From Clostridia bacterium (lineage in GTDB: Bacteria > Bacillota > Clostridia > Christensenellales > CAG-917): a stretch of DNA of 8,036 nucleotides. Below, one piece after another: positions 1 through 6,360 of the stretch. The first letter of the stretch is position 1. Every line of letters begins with the position of its first letter. The notes beneath the pieces are model-generated. The model had not been told where the DNA came from and made no database searches. It saw only the letters and a program-made list of their open reading frames with translations. The stretch lies in the NCBI GenBank assembly GCA_900754695.1, contig CAAEDU010000046.1:1-8036 (forward strand), written 5' to 3'. A program made the position numbers and the translations under genes.

Positions 1-12
1 ATATAAAAGTAT

Positions 13-63
13 GGGGTCGAGGGGCATAATGCCCCTCGCGGGGTCAAGGGGCGGAGCCCCTTG
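13..63. repeat. Tandem pair of GC-rich hairpin repeats at the 3' end of the EamA gene
   Basis: Two head-to-tail copies of one unit are visible. Each begins GGGGTC and then forms a perfect 8-bp stem. Copy 1 has arms 18-25 and 31-38 around the loop ATAAT. Copy 2 has arms 45-52 and 56-63 around the loop GGA. The arms differ at one pair, G19-C37 in copy 1 and A46-T62 in copy 2, so the change keeps pairing. On the minus strand the EamA stop codon (44-46) lies at the edge of copy 2, and copy 1 follows it. The next minus-strand bases include CTTTTATAT at 1-9, so the pair may act as a weak terminator, though it lacks a long T run directly after the stem. Such GGGGC/GCCCC palindromes recur in many bacterial genomes, but the copy number here cannot be judged from one window. 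Confidence 0.75.
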
Positions 64-1051
64 GCAAACGGACATAGATCTCCGCGCGTTTGCGGGGGCG
101 GACGGAGGGGAAGACTGTGTCTCGGCGGAGGGTTTTGGGGAGCACTTCGCTCATGAGGATGGCGAGGAAGATGACGGCGAAGCCCATGCCGACCTGCAGG
201 GTGAGGCGCTCGTGGTAGAAGAGCATGGAGAACGCGACTCCGAACACGCCTTCCAGGCTGAGGATGAGTGAGGCAGCGATGGATGAGGCATATTTGATGC
301 CGACGTTCATCATGACGAAGCAGAGGCAGGTCGCCATGACGGAGACATAGACGAGGGAGCCGACGCTGCCCTGCGAGAGCGAAGAGGGGAAACTCTCCTT
401 TGCGAGGAAAAAGACGGCGCAGATGACGAAGGCGGTGAAGAACTGCACGGTGGTGAAAAGCAGGGTGTCGAGCTTTGCGCCGAACTTGTCCACGGCGACG
501 ATCTGCAACGCGAAGAATACCCCGCAAATGAGGGTGTAGCCCTCCCCTTTCAGCGTGAACCCGATGCCGCCGTCCAGACAGACCAGCCCTATGCCCGCAA
601 CGGCGACGACCGCCGCGGCGATGTTGAGAAGAGTGGGACGCTTCCGCGTGACCGCCCACCCGATGAGGGGGACGAGCACGCAATAGACGGTGGTGAGGAA
701 GGAGCTGGTGCCGGGGGTGGTGTGCTGCAAGCCCAAGGTCTGGAAGATGTAGGCAAAAGCGAGGAACACCCCTGTGAGCACCCCTTGCCAAAGATAAGTC
801 ATGTTGAAAAGCTTCCACTTTCTGAAACAAACGAGCCCGAGCAGCACCGCGGCAACGAGAAATCGGAAGGAAAGCAAAAAATAAGGCGGCACCTCGTTAA
901 GGGTGTCTTTGAGCACAAAATAACTGCTCCCCCACAGCACGGTGCTGAGAAGGAGTATGATCTTTGCGGCGCCGCTTTTGGCGCCGTCCGACATCCCGGA
1001 TATCTTTTGCGTGAGCTTGACCATATGTGTGCGTCTGCCTGCGCCCGACAT
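44..1051 (-). CDS. EamA/DMT-superfamily transporter, 10 TM
   Basis: A 335-residue inner-membrane protein of the drug/metabolite transporter superfamily, probably moving a small metabolite across the membrane; the substrate cannot be told from sequence. Two EamA repeats are visible, at about residues 30-160 and 170-303, each with about five hydrophobic helices. Family-typical sites are the early WGSSY motif, Arg-Phe in the second helix (residues 63-64), and in the last repeat the LEGVF segment with Glu267 followed by Glu281 in HERLT. The last 30 residues are basic and end in PRGSAP, encoded by the hairpin repeat. This is longer than the usual family length of about 290-300, so the tail was probably added by the repeat. 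The start is uncertain: GTG at 1054, ATG at 1051, ATG at 1024 and ATG at 994 are in frame, and none has a clear ribosome site. It lies 15 bases after the preceding membrane-protein gene, so the two are likely cotranscribed. Confidence 0.88.
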   Translation of the reverse strand: MSGAGRRTHMVKLTQKISGMSDGAKSGAAKIILLLSTVLWGSSYFVLKDTLNEVPPYFLLSFRFLVAAVLLGLVCFRKWKLFNMTYLWQGVLTGVFLAFAYIFQTLGLQHTTPGTSSFLTTVYCVLVPLIGWAVTRKRPTLLNIAAAVVAVAGIGLVCLDGGIGFTLKGEGYTLICGVFFALQIVAVDKFGAKLDTLLFTTVQFFTAFVICAVFFLAKESFPSSLSQGSVGSLVYVSVMATCLCFVMMNVGIKYASSIAASLILSLEGVFGVAFSMLFYHERLTLQVGMGFAVIFLAILMSEVLPKTLRRDTVFPSVRPRKRAEIYVRLPRGSAP

Positions 1052-1066
1052 CACACAACAAAATGT

Positions 1067-2212
1067 TTATCGGGCGTTTTCTGCTGTATCATCTTCGTTT
1101 TCGCGCACTTCCGCCATATCGGCACAGGAGACTTCCGGCATGTCCGCGCCGAGAGTCTCCGTCTCGCTTTTGACAGTGTCTTCCGACGCGCTCTCCCGCT
1201 CATCGGGCTCCTCGCGCAAGGCGGTCTCCGTTGTGCCCGGCGCTTCTTCGGGAAGGGGGTCGGCGCCCGCATCCTTCCCCGTATGCGCACGGCGGAGCCT
1301 GGTGAGAGAAAGCCCGCTCCGCGCCACCGAGACGACGCCCAGCACGACGGAGGAGGAAGCAACGATGACGGCGAGACCCACAACGTACTCCCACATGGAG
1401 TAGCCGTGAGCGGTCGCGTCGATGACGGATATCTGAAGGATGAGCAGGGACATCAGCGCAGTGACGAGACTGATGTTCCTGAGCTCCTGCGTGACGGCGT
1501 CCTTATATCCCGCCGCGCGCACGAACTGCACGATCGCGGAGGTGCATTTCACCGCCGCGAAGACGGCGTTGATGACGATGTCGCGGATGCCGCCGCCGTG
1601 AGGATAGAGCCCGATGGACATCTGCACCGCGGGAGCTGCGATGACCCCGCCCGCCACGATGAGCATCGCCCCGTTGATGACGGCGATGATGTGTCTGTCA
1701 CGGAGGGGCGCTTCGGGCGTGCCCGCGCGCTTTGCGGTGAGTCTTTCGGCAAGCACCACGCCCGCGCGCATGATGACGAGCCAGGCATAGAACCCCGCGA
1801 GAGCGGCATACCACGGCGAGATGTAAGCCACCGCCATCCAGATGAGATAGCCGACATAGACAATGTTGCCCGCGAGCACGACGAGCGCGGAGAGCAAGGT
1901 ACGCCACCCGTAGTCCGAAAAGGCGCGCTCGAAGACGCTGAACCGCCTGAGAGACGCGACGAACCGCGCCGCGAGCACGGCGTCCTTTGCCGTCGTCGCG
2001 ATATCCTTGCGGCGGATGAGGAGAATGACTCCTGCCGTGAGGGTGAGCGCGACCGCAACACCGTAGACTGCATAGGCGGCTTCCGTCGCCCTGAGCCTTG
2101 TGGTGACGAGCACGAGCGCGGAGACATCCGTCATCAGCGCGAGCGCCGCGAGCACGGCGAACGCGATGAAACTCTCCTTGGACAATTTGCGGGTCTTCGG
2201 CGTGTCGGACAT
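1067..2212 (-). CDS. Uncharacterised polytopic membrane protein with acidic C-terminal tail
   Basis: A 381-residue protein of unknown function. I count about eight hydrophobic segments, near residues 14-36, 47-66, 106-126, 129-152, 176-194, 211-232 (weaker), 247-267 and 274-296. A charged soluble loop at 67-104 is rich in Arg and Phe. Short conserved-looking stretches occur in the loops, such as YPHGGGIRD at 203-211 and ELRNISL at 243-249. From about 305 the chain becomes a polar tail rich in Glu, Asp, Thr and Ser, with no predicted helix in the membrane. The style is that of uncharacterised membrane proteins of gut Firmicutes, but I cannot name a family. The ATG start is well supported by GGGAGGGAGAG directly before it. 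Its own promoter lies just upstream, and the EamA gene follows after 15 bases. It is not obviously a transporter: no family motif is seen. Confidence 0.85.
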   Translation of the reverse strand: MSDTPKTRKLSKESFIAFAVLAALALMTDVSALVLVTTRLRATEAAYAVYGVAVALTLTAGVILLIRRKDIATTAKDAVLAARFVASLRRFSVFERAFSDYGWRTLLSALVVLAGNIVYVGYLIWMAVAYISPWYAALAGFYAWLVIMRAGVVLAERLTAKRAGTPEAPLRDRHIIAVINGAMLIVAGGVIAAPAVQMSIGLYPHGGGIRDIVINAVFAAVKCTSAIVQFVRAAGYKDAVTQELRNISLVTALMSLLILQISVIDATAHGYSMWEYVVGLAVIVASSSVVLGVVSVARSGLSLTRLRRAHTGKDAGADPLPEEAPGTTETALREEPDERESASEDTVKSETETLGADMPEVSCADMAEVRENEDDTAENAR

Positions 2213-2229
2213 CTCTCCCTCCCGTCACG

Positions 2230-2258
2230 ATTTTACCGCAAAACGCCCCTTCGGTCAA
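2230..2258 (-). promoter_or_regulatory. Sigma-70/sigma-A-type promoter of the membrane protein-EamA unit
   Basis: Read on the minus strand, TTGACC (2258-2253) and TAAAAT (2235-2230) are separated by exactly 17 bases, five of six matches to each consensus box. The expected transcription start is near 2223, only about 10 bases from the ATG at 2212, so the leader would hold little more than the ribosome site. It sits in the 154-base gap after the HAD gene, which shows that a new transcription unit begins here. Confidence 0.72.
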
Positions 2259-2366
2259 CGGCAAACTTCCTCGCCGCCCCTTGTATGCCGGCATGCGCTC
2301 CTCACCCGGAGCGTCTTTCGGGACAGCCGCGCCGCCCGCGATGCCGCAACAAAGCCCGGCGCAAGC
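2259..2366. other. Intergenic spacer between the HAD gene and the next promoter
   Basis: No gene is visible. It holds a 10-bp perfect palindrome ATGCCGGCAT (2285-2294) and a 6-bp stem, CGCTCC at 2296-2301 with GGAGCG at 2308-2313, around a six-base loop. On the minus strand no T run follows the stem, so I do not call it a terminator for the upstream four-gene cluster. Transcription may therefore run through into the downstream pair. Confidence 0.4.
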
Positions 2367-3035
2367 TCAGTCCGAAAGGTCCCCAAGATAGCCGCCGAGG
2401 TCGCTCTCCAACCTGTCGCACACCGCCGACATGCTCTCTCCGCTCCCGCTGTACGCATCCGCGACGCCCGCCACGAAAAACCCCGCTTTGCGCGCGCTCG
2501 CGGCGCCCACCGCGCCGTCCTCAAAGACGACGCACCTCTCGGGCGGGAGCTTGATCGCGGCAGCGGCGGCGAGATAGACATCCGGCGCACTCTTGTCCTT
2601 GCCCGTCTCTCCGACATCGGAATAAGCCTCGAAAAGCCCCCACACGCCGTGCCGCGAAAGGCACGCCTCTGCAAGGTCGCGATCCAGCGCAGTTGCAATA
2701 GCAAGGCGTTTACCGCGCGATTTGAGCGCATAAAGCAGCTCTTTTGCGTGCGGTGTGAGTTCCACGGTGTTGGCATAGGCGTCGCCTGCGAGCTCTCTCC
2801 ACACCCTTTCTACGGCGGGCTGACCGCCCGGGATGCCGAAGCGCGCGGCGGTGTAAGCCGTGCCGCCCGCGATGTTGAGGTGGTTGACATGCTCCACGTA
2901 ATCCGCGGGCATGTCTATGCCGAAACGCGCGAGCGCTTCGCGATAGACGTCATACCACAGCCGCGTGGAAGCAAGCAGGGTGCCGTCCAGGTCGAAGATG
3001 AAGCCGTCGAATGAGGAGATATCTTTCAATACCAT
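2367..3035 (-). CDS. HAD-IA family hydrolase (probable sugar or small-molecule phosphatase)
   Basis: A 222-residue cytoplasmic haloacid-dehalogenase-type phosphohydrolase, of normal length for the beta-phosphoglucomutase-like group. Motif I is FDLDGTL with nucleophile Asp15 and acid/base Asp17. Motif II has Thr115 in LAIAT. Motif III Lys is Lys148 (or Lys146) before APDVYL. Motif IV is FEDGAVG with Glu172 and Asp173 binding magnesium. Residues about 20-105 form the helical C1 cap. The layout resembles a HAD phosphatase subfamily common in Clostridia; the substrate is unknown and a mutase role is possible but not shown. The ATG lies inside the preceding gene, overlapping it by 10 bases, and no other start codon lies in frame between it and AGGAGG at 3053-3058. 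That ribosome site is 17 bases away, but a 4-bp hairpin between them would bring it to about 5. Translational coupling to the metallophosphoesterase is likely. Confidence 0.9.
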   Translation of the reverse strand: MVLKDISSFDGFIFDLDGTLLASTRLWYDVYREALARFGIDMPADYVEHVNHLNIAGGTAYTAARFGIPGGQPAVERVWRELAGDAYANTVELTPHAKELLYALKSRGKRLAIATALDRDLAEACLSRHGVWGLFEAYSDVGETGKDKSAPDVYLAAAAAIKLPPERCVVFEDGAVGAASARKAGFFVAGVADAYSGSGESMSAVCDRLESDLGGYLGDLSD

Positions 3036-4249
3036 ATCTCGGGGGCGAGTTTCCTCCTGTATTTGCGGGCGAGCACGCGGACTCCCTCGACGCGCACGCA
3101 CGCGGCGCTCCTCTCTCCGAATGCGCTCACGGCGGTGACGGCGATGTCGCGCACTCCCTCTTTGAGCCCGTAGAGGACAAGGGTCTGCCTCTCTCCCTTC
3201 GCCTCGTCGCCGAGATAAAAATCGGAGAAATAGGTCTGCACGGTGCCGTCCGAAAACGCGAGTTCGTAGTGGTGCGCGCCCTCGGCGCGGGGGAAGGAGA
3301 CCGCTGTCCCCTCCTCCGTCATCCGCCACTCTCCCTCTCCCTCACGGAAGACGGGGGCGGAACGCTCCCTCTTTGCGGGATGCTCCGCGGGCGGACGGTG
3401 CGCGGGAAGGATGATGCGCTCGTCTGCGAGTTGTTCTCTGCCCGTGAACATATTATAGCGCAGGACGGCGATGCCGTCATCCGAAAAATCGAGGATATAT
3501 CCCATTGGCGCGGTATGCGCGAGGGGCGGGACGCTGCCGTTCGCCCTGCCCTTCTCCATCTCGACATAGGAGAGAGACTGGGTGCCGAACGCGGTGAAAC
3601 TCCCCTGCCAAAATGCGCGCGGGTCGAGGAGAGAATAGTGCGTGTGCCCGGAAAAGTTGACCACCTGCGGATGCTCGTCAAAGAGACCCGCAAGGCTGTC
3701 ATCCCCCCATCTCGCGCTGCCGTAGACGGTGCCGCGGGGGGCGTTGTGGGTGGTGACGAAGACGGGACGGTCGCCCTCCGCCTCCGCGATCCTAAGCTGC
3801 TCCGCGATCCAGCCCCGCACCTTCTTATAGCCGTCGTACATCCCGCACCCGTCGGGGGACGCGCCGATGAAATGCCAGCCGTTGACGATGTAATGCGAGA
3901 AGGGGCTCATGCCGAGCTCGCGCTCGAAAAGTCTCCGCGGAGCGAGGTGAGCATAGTAGTCGTGATTGCCCATTATCGCCTGAACAACGGGTTTATCATC
4001 ACCGAACACAGTGTTAAAACACCGTTTGAACGTTTCATAGCCGTTTTTGGAAGCGCGGTTGCAGATGTCTCCCGCAAAGACGACGAAGGCGCACTCCTGC
4101 TCTTTCAGGGTGCGGCAGGCGGCGAGCAGATTGCTCTCAAACGTGGTCGGCTCATTGTGCCTGAAAGGGGTCAGCTGCGAGTCGGAAACGACACCGACCC
4201 GCAGCCGACGAGGGACAACGACCTGTTTTATGTCAGAGACGATCTTCAT
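3026..4249 (-). CDS. Calcineurin-like metallophosphoesterase with C-terminal beta domain
   Basis: A 407-residue two-metal phosphoesterase without a signal peptide, so probably cytoplasmic. The metal-binding series is readable in order: SDSQ with Asp23 and Gln25, GD at 60-61, GNHD at 94-97, a lone His168 in VTTH, and GHTH at 201-204. Gln25 stands where the family usually has His (D-x-H); the other ligands are intact. The catalytic domain ends near residue 270. Residues about 297-392 look like an added beta-sandwich, with alternating strands and a sequence pattern like fibronectin-III or Ig-like domains. The start codon is 14 bases after the stop of the symporter gene and has no good Shine-Dalgarno site, so translation may depend on coupling. 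Its last 10 bases overlap the HAD gene. The substrate could be a phosphomonoester or a phosphodiester; the sequence does not decide. Confidence 0.88.
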   Translation of the reverse strand: MKIVSDIKQVVVPRRLRVGVVSDSQLTPFRHNEPTTFESNLLAACRTLKEQECAFVVFAGDICNRASKNGYETFKRCFNTVFGDDKPVVQAIMGNHDYYAHLAPRRLFERELGMSPFSHYIVNGWHFIGASPDGCGMYDGYKKVRGWIAEQLRIAEAEGDRPVFVTTHNAPRGTVYGSARWGDDSLAGLFDEHPQVVNFSGHTHYSLLDPRAFWQGSFTAFGTQSLSYVEMEKGRANGSVPPLAHTAPMGYILDFSDDGIAVLRYNMFTGREQLADERIILPAHRPPAEHPAKRERSAPVFREGEGEWRMTEEGTAVSFPRAEGAHHYELAFSDGTVQTYFSDFYLGDEAKGERQTLVLYGLKEGVRDIAVTAVSAFGERSAACVRVEGVRVLARKYRRKLAPEIWY

Positions 4250-4263
4250 ATCTTAGGGGCGCC

Positions 4264-5838
4264 TTATTCGGCGTCCTTTTCCGCGCCGTCGGGCGACGCG
4301 CCATCGGCGGTGACGGCGTCTGCCGCGGGCAGTTCCGCCGCGCCTTCGTACTGCGCGCCGCCGGCATACGCGGTTTCGGTCTCGCACGCGAACACGCTCT
4401 CGGTGAGCGCGGGCTCCGCCTCCTCTTCCGTCACTTCGGTGACGGCATTAGCAGCCGCTGCCGCCGCCTTTGCCGCACGGCGTTCGGCAAGCTCCTCGAG
4501 GATGCGCTCCTTGCGCTTGCCCGTATAATCGTAGAACAGCATCGGGATGAGGGAGAGCGCAAAGCCTATCGCGGGGACAAGGGTCGCGAGCGCGAACATA
4601 CCGTCCTTTACGGACTCAGTCTGCGGCAGATATTCCCCGGACATCTCGGGCTGGACATAGCCTATGACCATGAGCCCCACGATGACGCCGAGGGCGCCCA
4701 CCGCGTTGTTGAACTTGGTGACGAAGGAGTTCCAGCTGAAACAGATGCCTTCCATCCTCTCTCCCGTCTTCCACTCGAGGTAATCGAGGCTATCGCCGAC
4801 CATGGGGTAAGGCAGGGTGTTGTAGGCGCCGAGCCCGAGGCCGCCTATAGTCATGAACGGGAGGGCGGCGTAGATGTTGACGAGCCCCACGCCGAAGCCG
4901 CATCCGAGGAAGACCGCGCCTATCGCGCCGTAGAGGAGCGACGCCTTTTTATAGCCGAACTTCTTGTAAGTGGGCGGGGTGAGCAGTATGCCCGCGAACA
5001 TCCCCGCGCCGACCACGATGTAGAGGAGCACCAGCACCGTGCCGGATTCGAGCCCCGGGATGGTGACGACATATATGGAGATGTAGATGGCGACGGACAT
5101 GATCATGTATCTCGGCGAGGCGAGCATGGACATGAGGAGCGCAAGCACCATGGGCTTGTTCTTCGCAACCACTTTCATCATGTCTTTGACGCTGATCTTC
5201 TCCGTCGAGGTGGCGAACCTCTCCTTGCTGTGGAAATACAGATAAAGATAAGCGGCGAACGCGGTGAGTCCCACGATGACCGCGAGCACGAAATAGATCC
5301 ACTTCGCGGGGACGAAGAAGTCCAGCACCATATAGAGCACGGTGGGGAGCAGCCCGCCGATGGAGCCCACCGTCACATAGAAGGAGAGAAGCCCTGCTCT
5401 CTCGTCCTTGTCGGGGGTGGCGACGCTCATCATGCCCATCGCGGGGACGTCCACCAGCGTATACGCGAGCCCGAAGCCCACATACATGATCATCGCCCAC
5501 ACCATCTTGCCGGGCTCCGCGCCCGAGAGCGGGAAGAACATCAGGATGGCGACTATGCCGATGAGGAAGGACCCAACCTTGACATAGGGGCGCATCTTGC
5601 CCGCCTTGGTGTGCGTCTTGTCCACGACGATGCCCATCAGCGGGTCGGTGATCATGTCACTGATCCTCCCCACGAGCAGGAGCACGATGATGAACCACCA
5701 CTCTTTCAGGATGAGGATGTCCGTGACGTAGTTAAGAAAATAGGACGATACGATGCCGGACACCATATAGCTGCCGACGGCAACGAAACCGTAGGCAAAT
5801 TTCTCTTTGCCTTTGACGACGTAATTGGGATTGTTCAT
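4264..5838 (-). CDS. GPH-family (MelB-like) cation:sugar symporter
   Basis: A 524-residue, 12-helix transporter of the glycoside-pentoside-hexuronide:cation symporter family (MFS fold), importing a sugar or uronide with Na+ or H+. The signature after helix 2 is clear: RISDMITDPLMG at 58-69, then DKTHTKAGKMRPY at 73-85. By alignment from memory with E. coli MelB, the cation-site aspartates are Asp61, Asp65 and Asp130 (in VDVP), and Lys375 in SFVTKF matches MelB Lys377, so coupling residues appear intact. The MelB-like GDSLDYLEWKTGERMEG segment is at 348-364. From about 441 a tail of some 84 residues follows: first basic and alanine-rich, then acidic, which most relatives lack. It follows the small membrane-protein gene by 22 bases with no Shine-Dalgarno site visible before its ATG. 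Its position opposite a secreted sialidase-like lipoprotein suggests uptake of a glycan breakdown product. Confidence 0.93.
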   Translation of the reverse strand: MNNPNYVVKGKEKFAYGFVAVGSYMVSGIVSSYFLNYVTDILILKEWWFIIVLLLVGRISDMITDPLMGIVVDKTHTKAGKMRPYVKVGSFLIGIVAILMFFPLSGAEPGKMVWAMIMYVGFGLAYTLVDVPAMGMMSVATPDKDERAGLLSFYVTVGSIGGLLPTVLYMVLDFFVPAKWIYFVLAVIVGLTAFAAYLYLYFHSKERFATSTEKISVKDMMKVVAKNKPMVLALLMSMLASPRYMIMSVAIYISIYVVTIPGLESGTVLVLLYIVVGAGMFAGILLTPPTYKKFGYKKASLLYGAIGAVFLGCGFGVGLVNIYAALPFMTIGGLGLGAYNTLPYPMVGDSLDYLEWKTGERMEGICFSWNSFVTKFNNAVGALGVIVGLMVIGYVQPEMSGEYLPQTESVKDGMFALATLVPAIGFALSLIPMLFYDYTGKRKERILEELAERRAAKAAAAAANAVTEVTEEEAEPALTESVFACETETAYAGGAQYEGAAELPAADAVTADGASPDGAEKDAE

Positions 5839-5860
5839 TGAATGTTTGCGCCGCGGGAAA

Positions 5861-6175
5861 TTACTTGGCGGCTCCCCTCCTCTCTTTGACGGTGCGCACG
5901 AGCGCGACGATGCCCGCCCCCATCAGCGCGACGCCCGCGACGACCGCGAACGCGATGAGCACGTCGATGAAACCGAGGTCTTTCTCCCTCTCCGCCAGCA
6001 GCCAGAACCCGAAGGAAAAGGATCCCGCGCCCGCCGCGGTGAGAAGAGACCAAAGCGCGCATTGCGCCGCATACACGCGCGTCCCCTTCGCCGCTTTCTT
6101 GTCCGCGACCGCCTTGACGCGCCGAGAAGAGTAAATGCCGGAAAAATCGTTCATTGCAAATTCTTCGCTTCTCAT
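5861..6175 (-). CDS. Small two-helix membrane protein, unknown function
   Basis: A 104-residue protein I do not recognise. It has a basic N-terminal third (residues 1-36, including SSRRVKAVADKKAAKG), two hydrophobic helices at about 37-57 and 68-93, an acidic and basic linker (AEREKD), and a short basic C-terminus. Basic residues at both ends suggest that both ends are cytoplasmic. The first ATG is supported by GGAGG at 6181-6185, five bases upstream; the second Met, residue 8, has no such site. It is the first gene of the minus-strand cluster and directly precedes the symporter, so a role as a partner or accessory of that transporter is possible, though nothing in the sequence proves it. Confidence 0.75.
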   Translation of the reverse strand: MRSEEFAMNDFSGIYSSRRVKAVADKKAAKGTRVYAAQCALWSLLTAAGAGSFSFGFWLLAEREKDLGFIDVLIAFAVVAGVALMGAGIVALVRTVKERRGAAK

Positions 6176-6180
6176 CGTTG

Positions 6181-6185
6181 CCTCC
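6181..6185 (-). promoter_or_regulatory. Ribosome binding site of the small membrane protein gene
   Basis: GGAGG on the minus strand, five bases before the ATG at 6175. It fixes the start of the first gene of the cluster and contrasts with the next two genes, whose starts show no comparable site. Confidence 0.75.
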
Positions 6186-6241
6186 GATGTTTTTCTCTCT
6201 GCATCAAGTCTAAAAAACGGATGTCACAGACCTTCGGAAAG

Positions 6242-6261
6242 AATGTAATTATTTTGTCATT
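6242..6261. other. AT-rich imperfect palindrome in the divergent promoter region
   Basis: A 20-base AT-rich block has matching outer half-sites, AATG and CATT, separated by 12 bases, and only partial symmetry inside. It lies between the two divergent transcription units and about 30 bases upstream of the -35 box of the lipoprotein gene. It could be an operator or simply part of an AT-rich upstream element. I saw no convincing promoter for the minus-strand cluster in 6176-6290. Confidence 0.2.
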
Positions 6262-6290
6262 TCATCATTGCTTCGCGCGGCGCGCACGGC

Positions 6291-6319
6291 TTGACATCGC
6301 GCGGGTTATGGGGCATACT
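6291..6319 (+). promoter_or_regulatory. Sigma-70/sigma-A-type promoter of the lipoprotein gene
   Basis: A perfect TTGACA (6291-6296) and CATACT (6314-6319) are spaced by 17 bases; the -10 box matches four of six consensus positions. The predicted start of transcription is near 6326, giving a leader of about 35 bases that ends with AAGGAG at 6349-6354, six bases before the ATG. Confidence 0.75.
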
Positions 6320-6360
6320 GTCATTGCTCGGCTTGAAAATGCCGGGATAAGGAGATTGTT

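Noticed and set aside
2296..2313. Possible terminator after the HAD gene
   Set aside because: The stem is only 6 bp, and no T run follows on the minus strand.
722..2554. 610-codon open frame on the + strand
   Set aside because: It runs antisense to three real genes, and its product is low-complexity, rich in Arg, His, Asp and Glu. This is the usual shadow of GC-rich coding DNA, with no ribosome site or family motif.
3036..3329. Upstream extension of the HAD frame by 98 codons
   Set aside because: The added part is Arg-rich, overlaps the metallophosphoesterase out of frame and has no HAD feature. The ATG at 3035 gives a normal-length protein with motif I at residue 15.
3011..4528. 505-codon open frame on the + strand
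   Set aside because: It is antisense to the metallophosphoesterase and the end of the symporter, both with clear motifs. No domain is visible in it, so it is a mirror frame.
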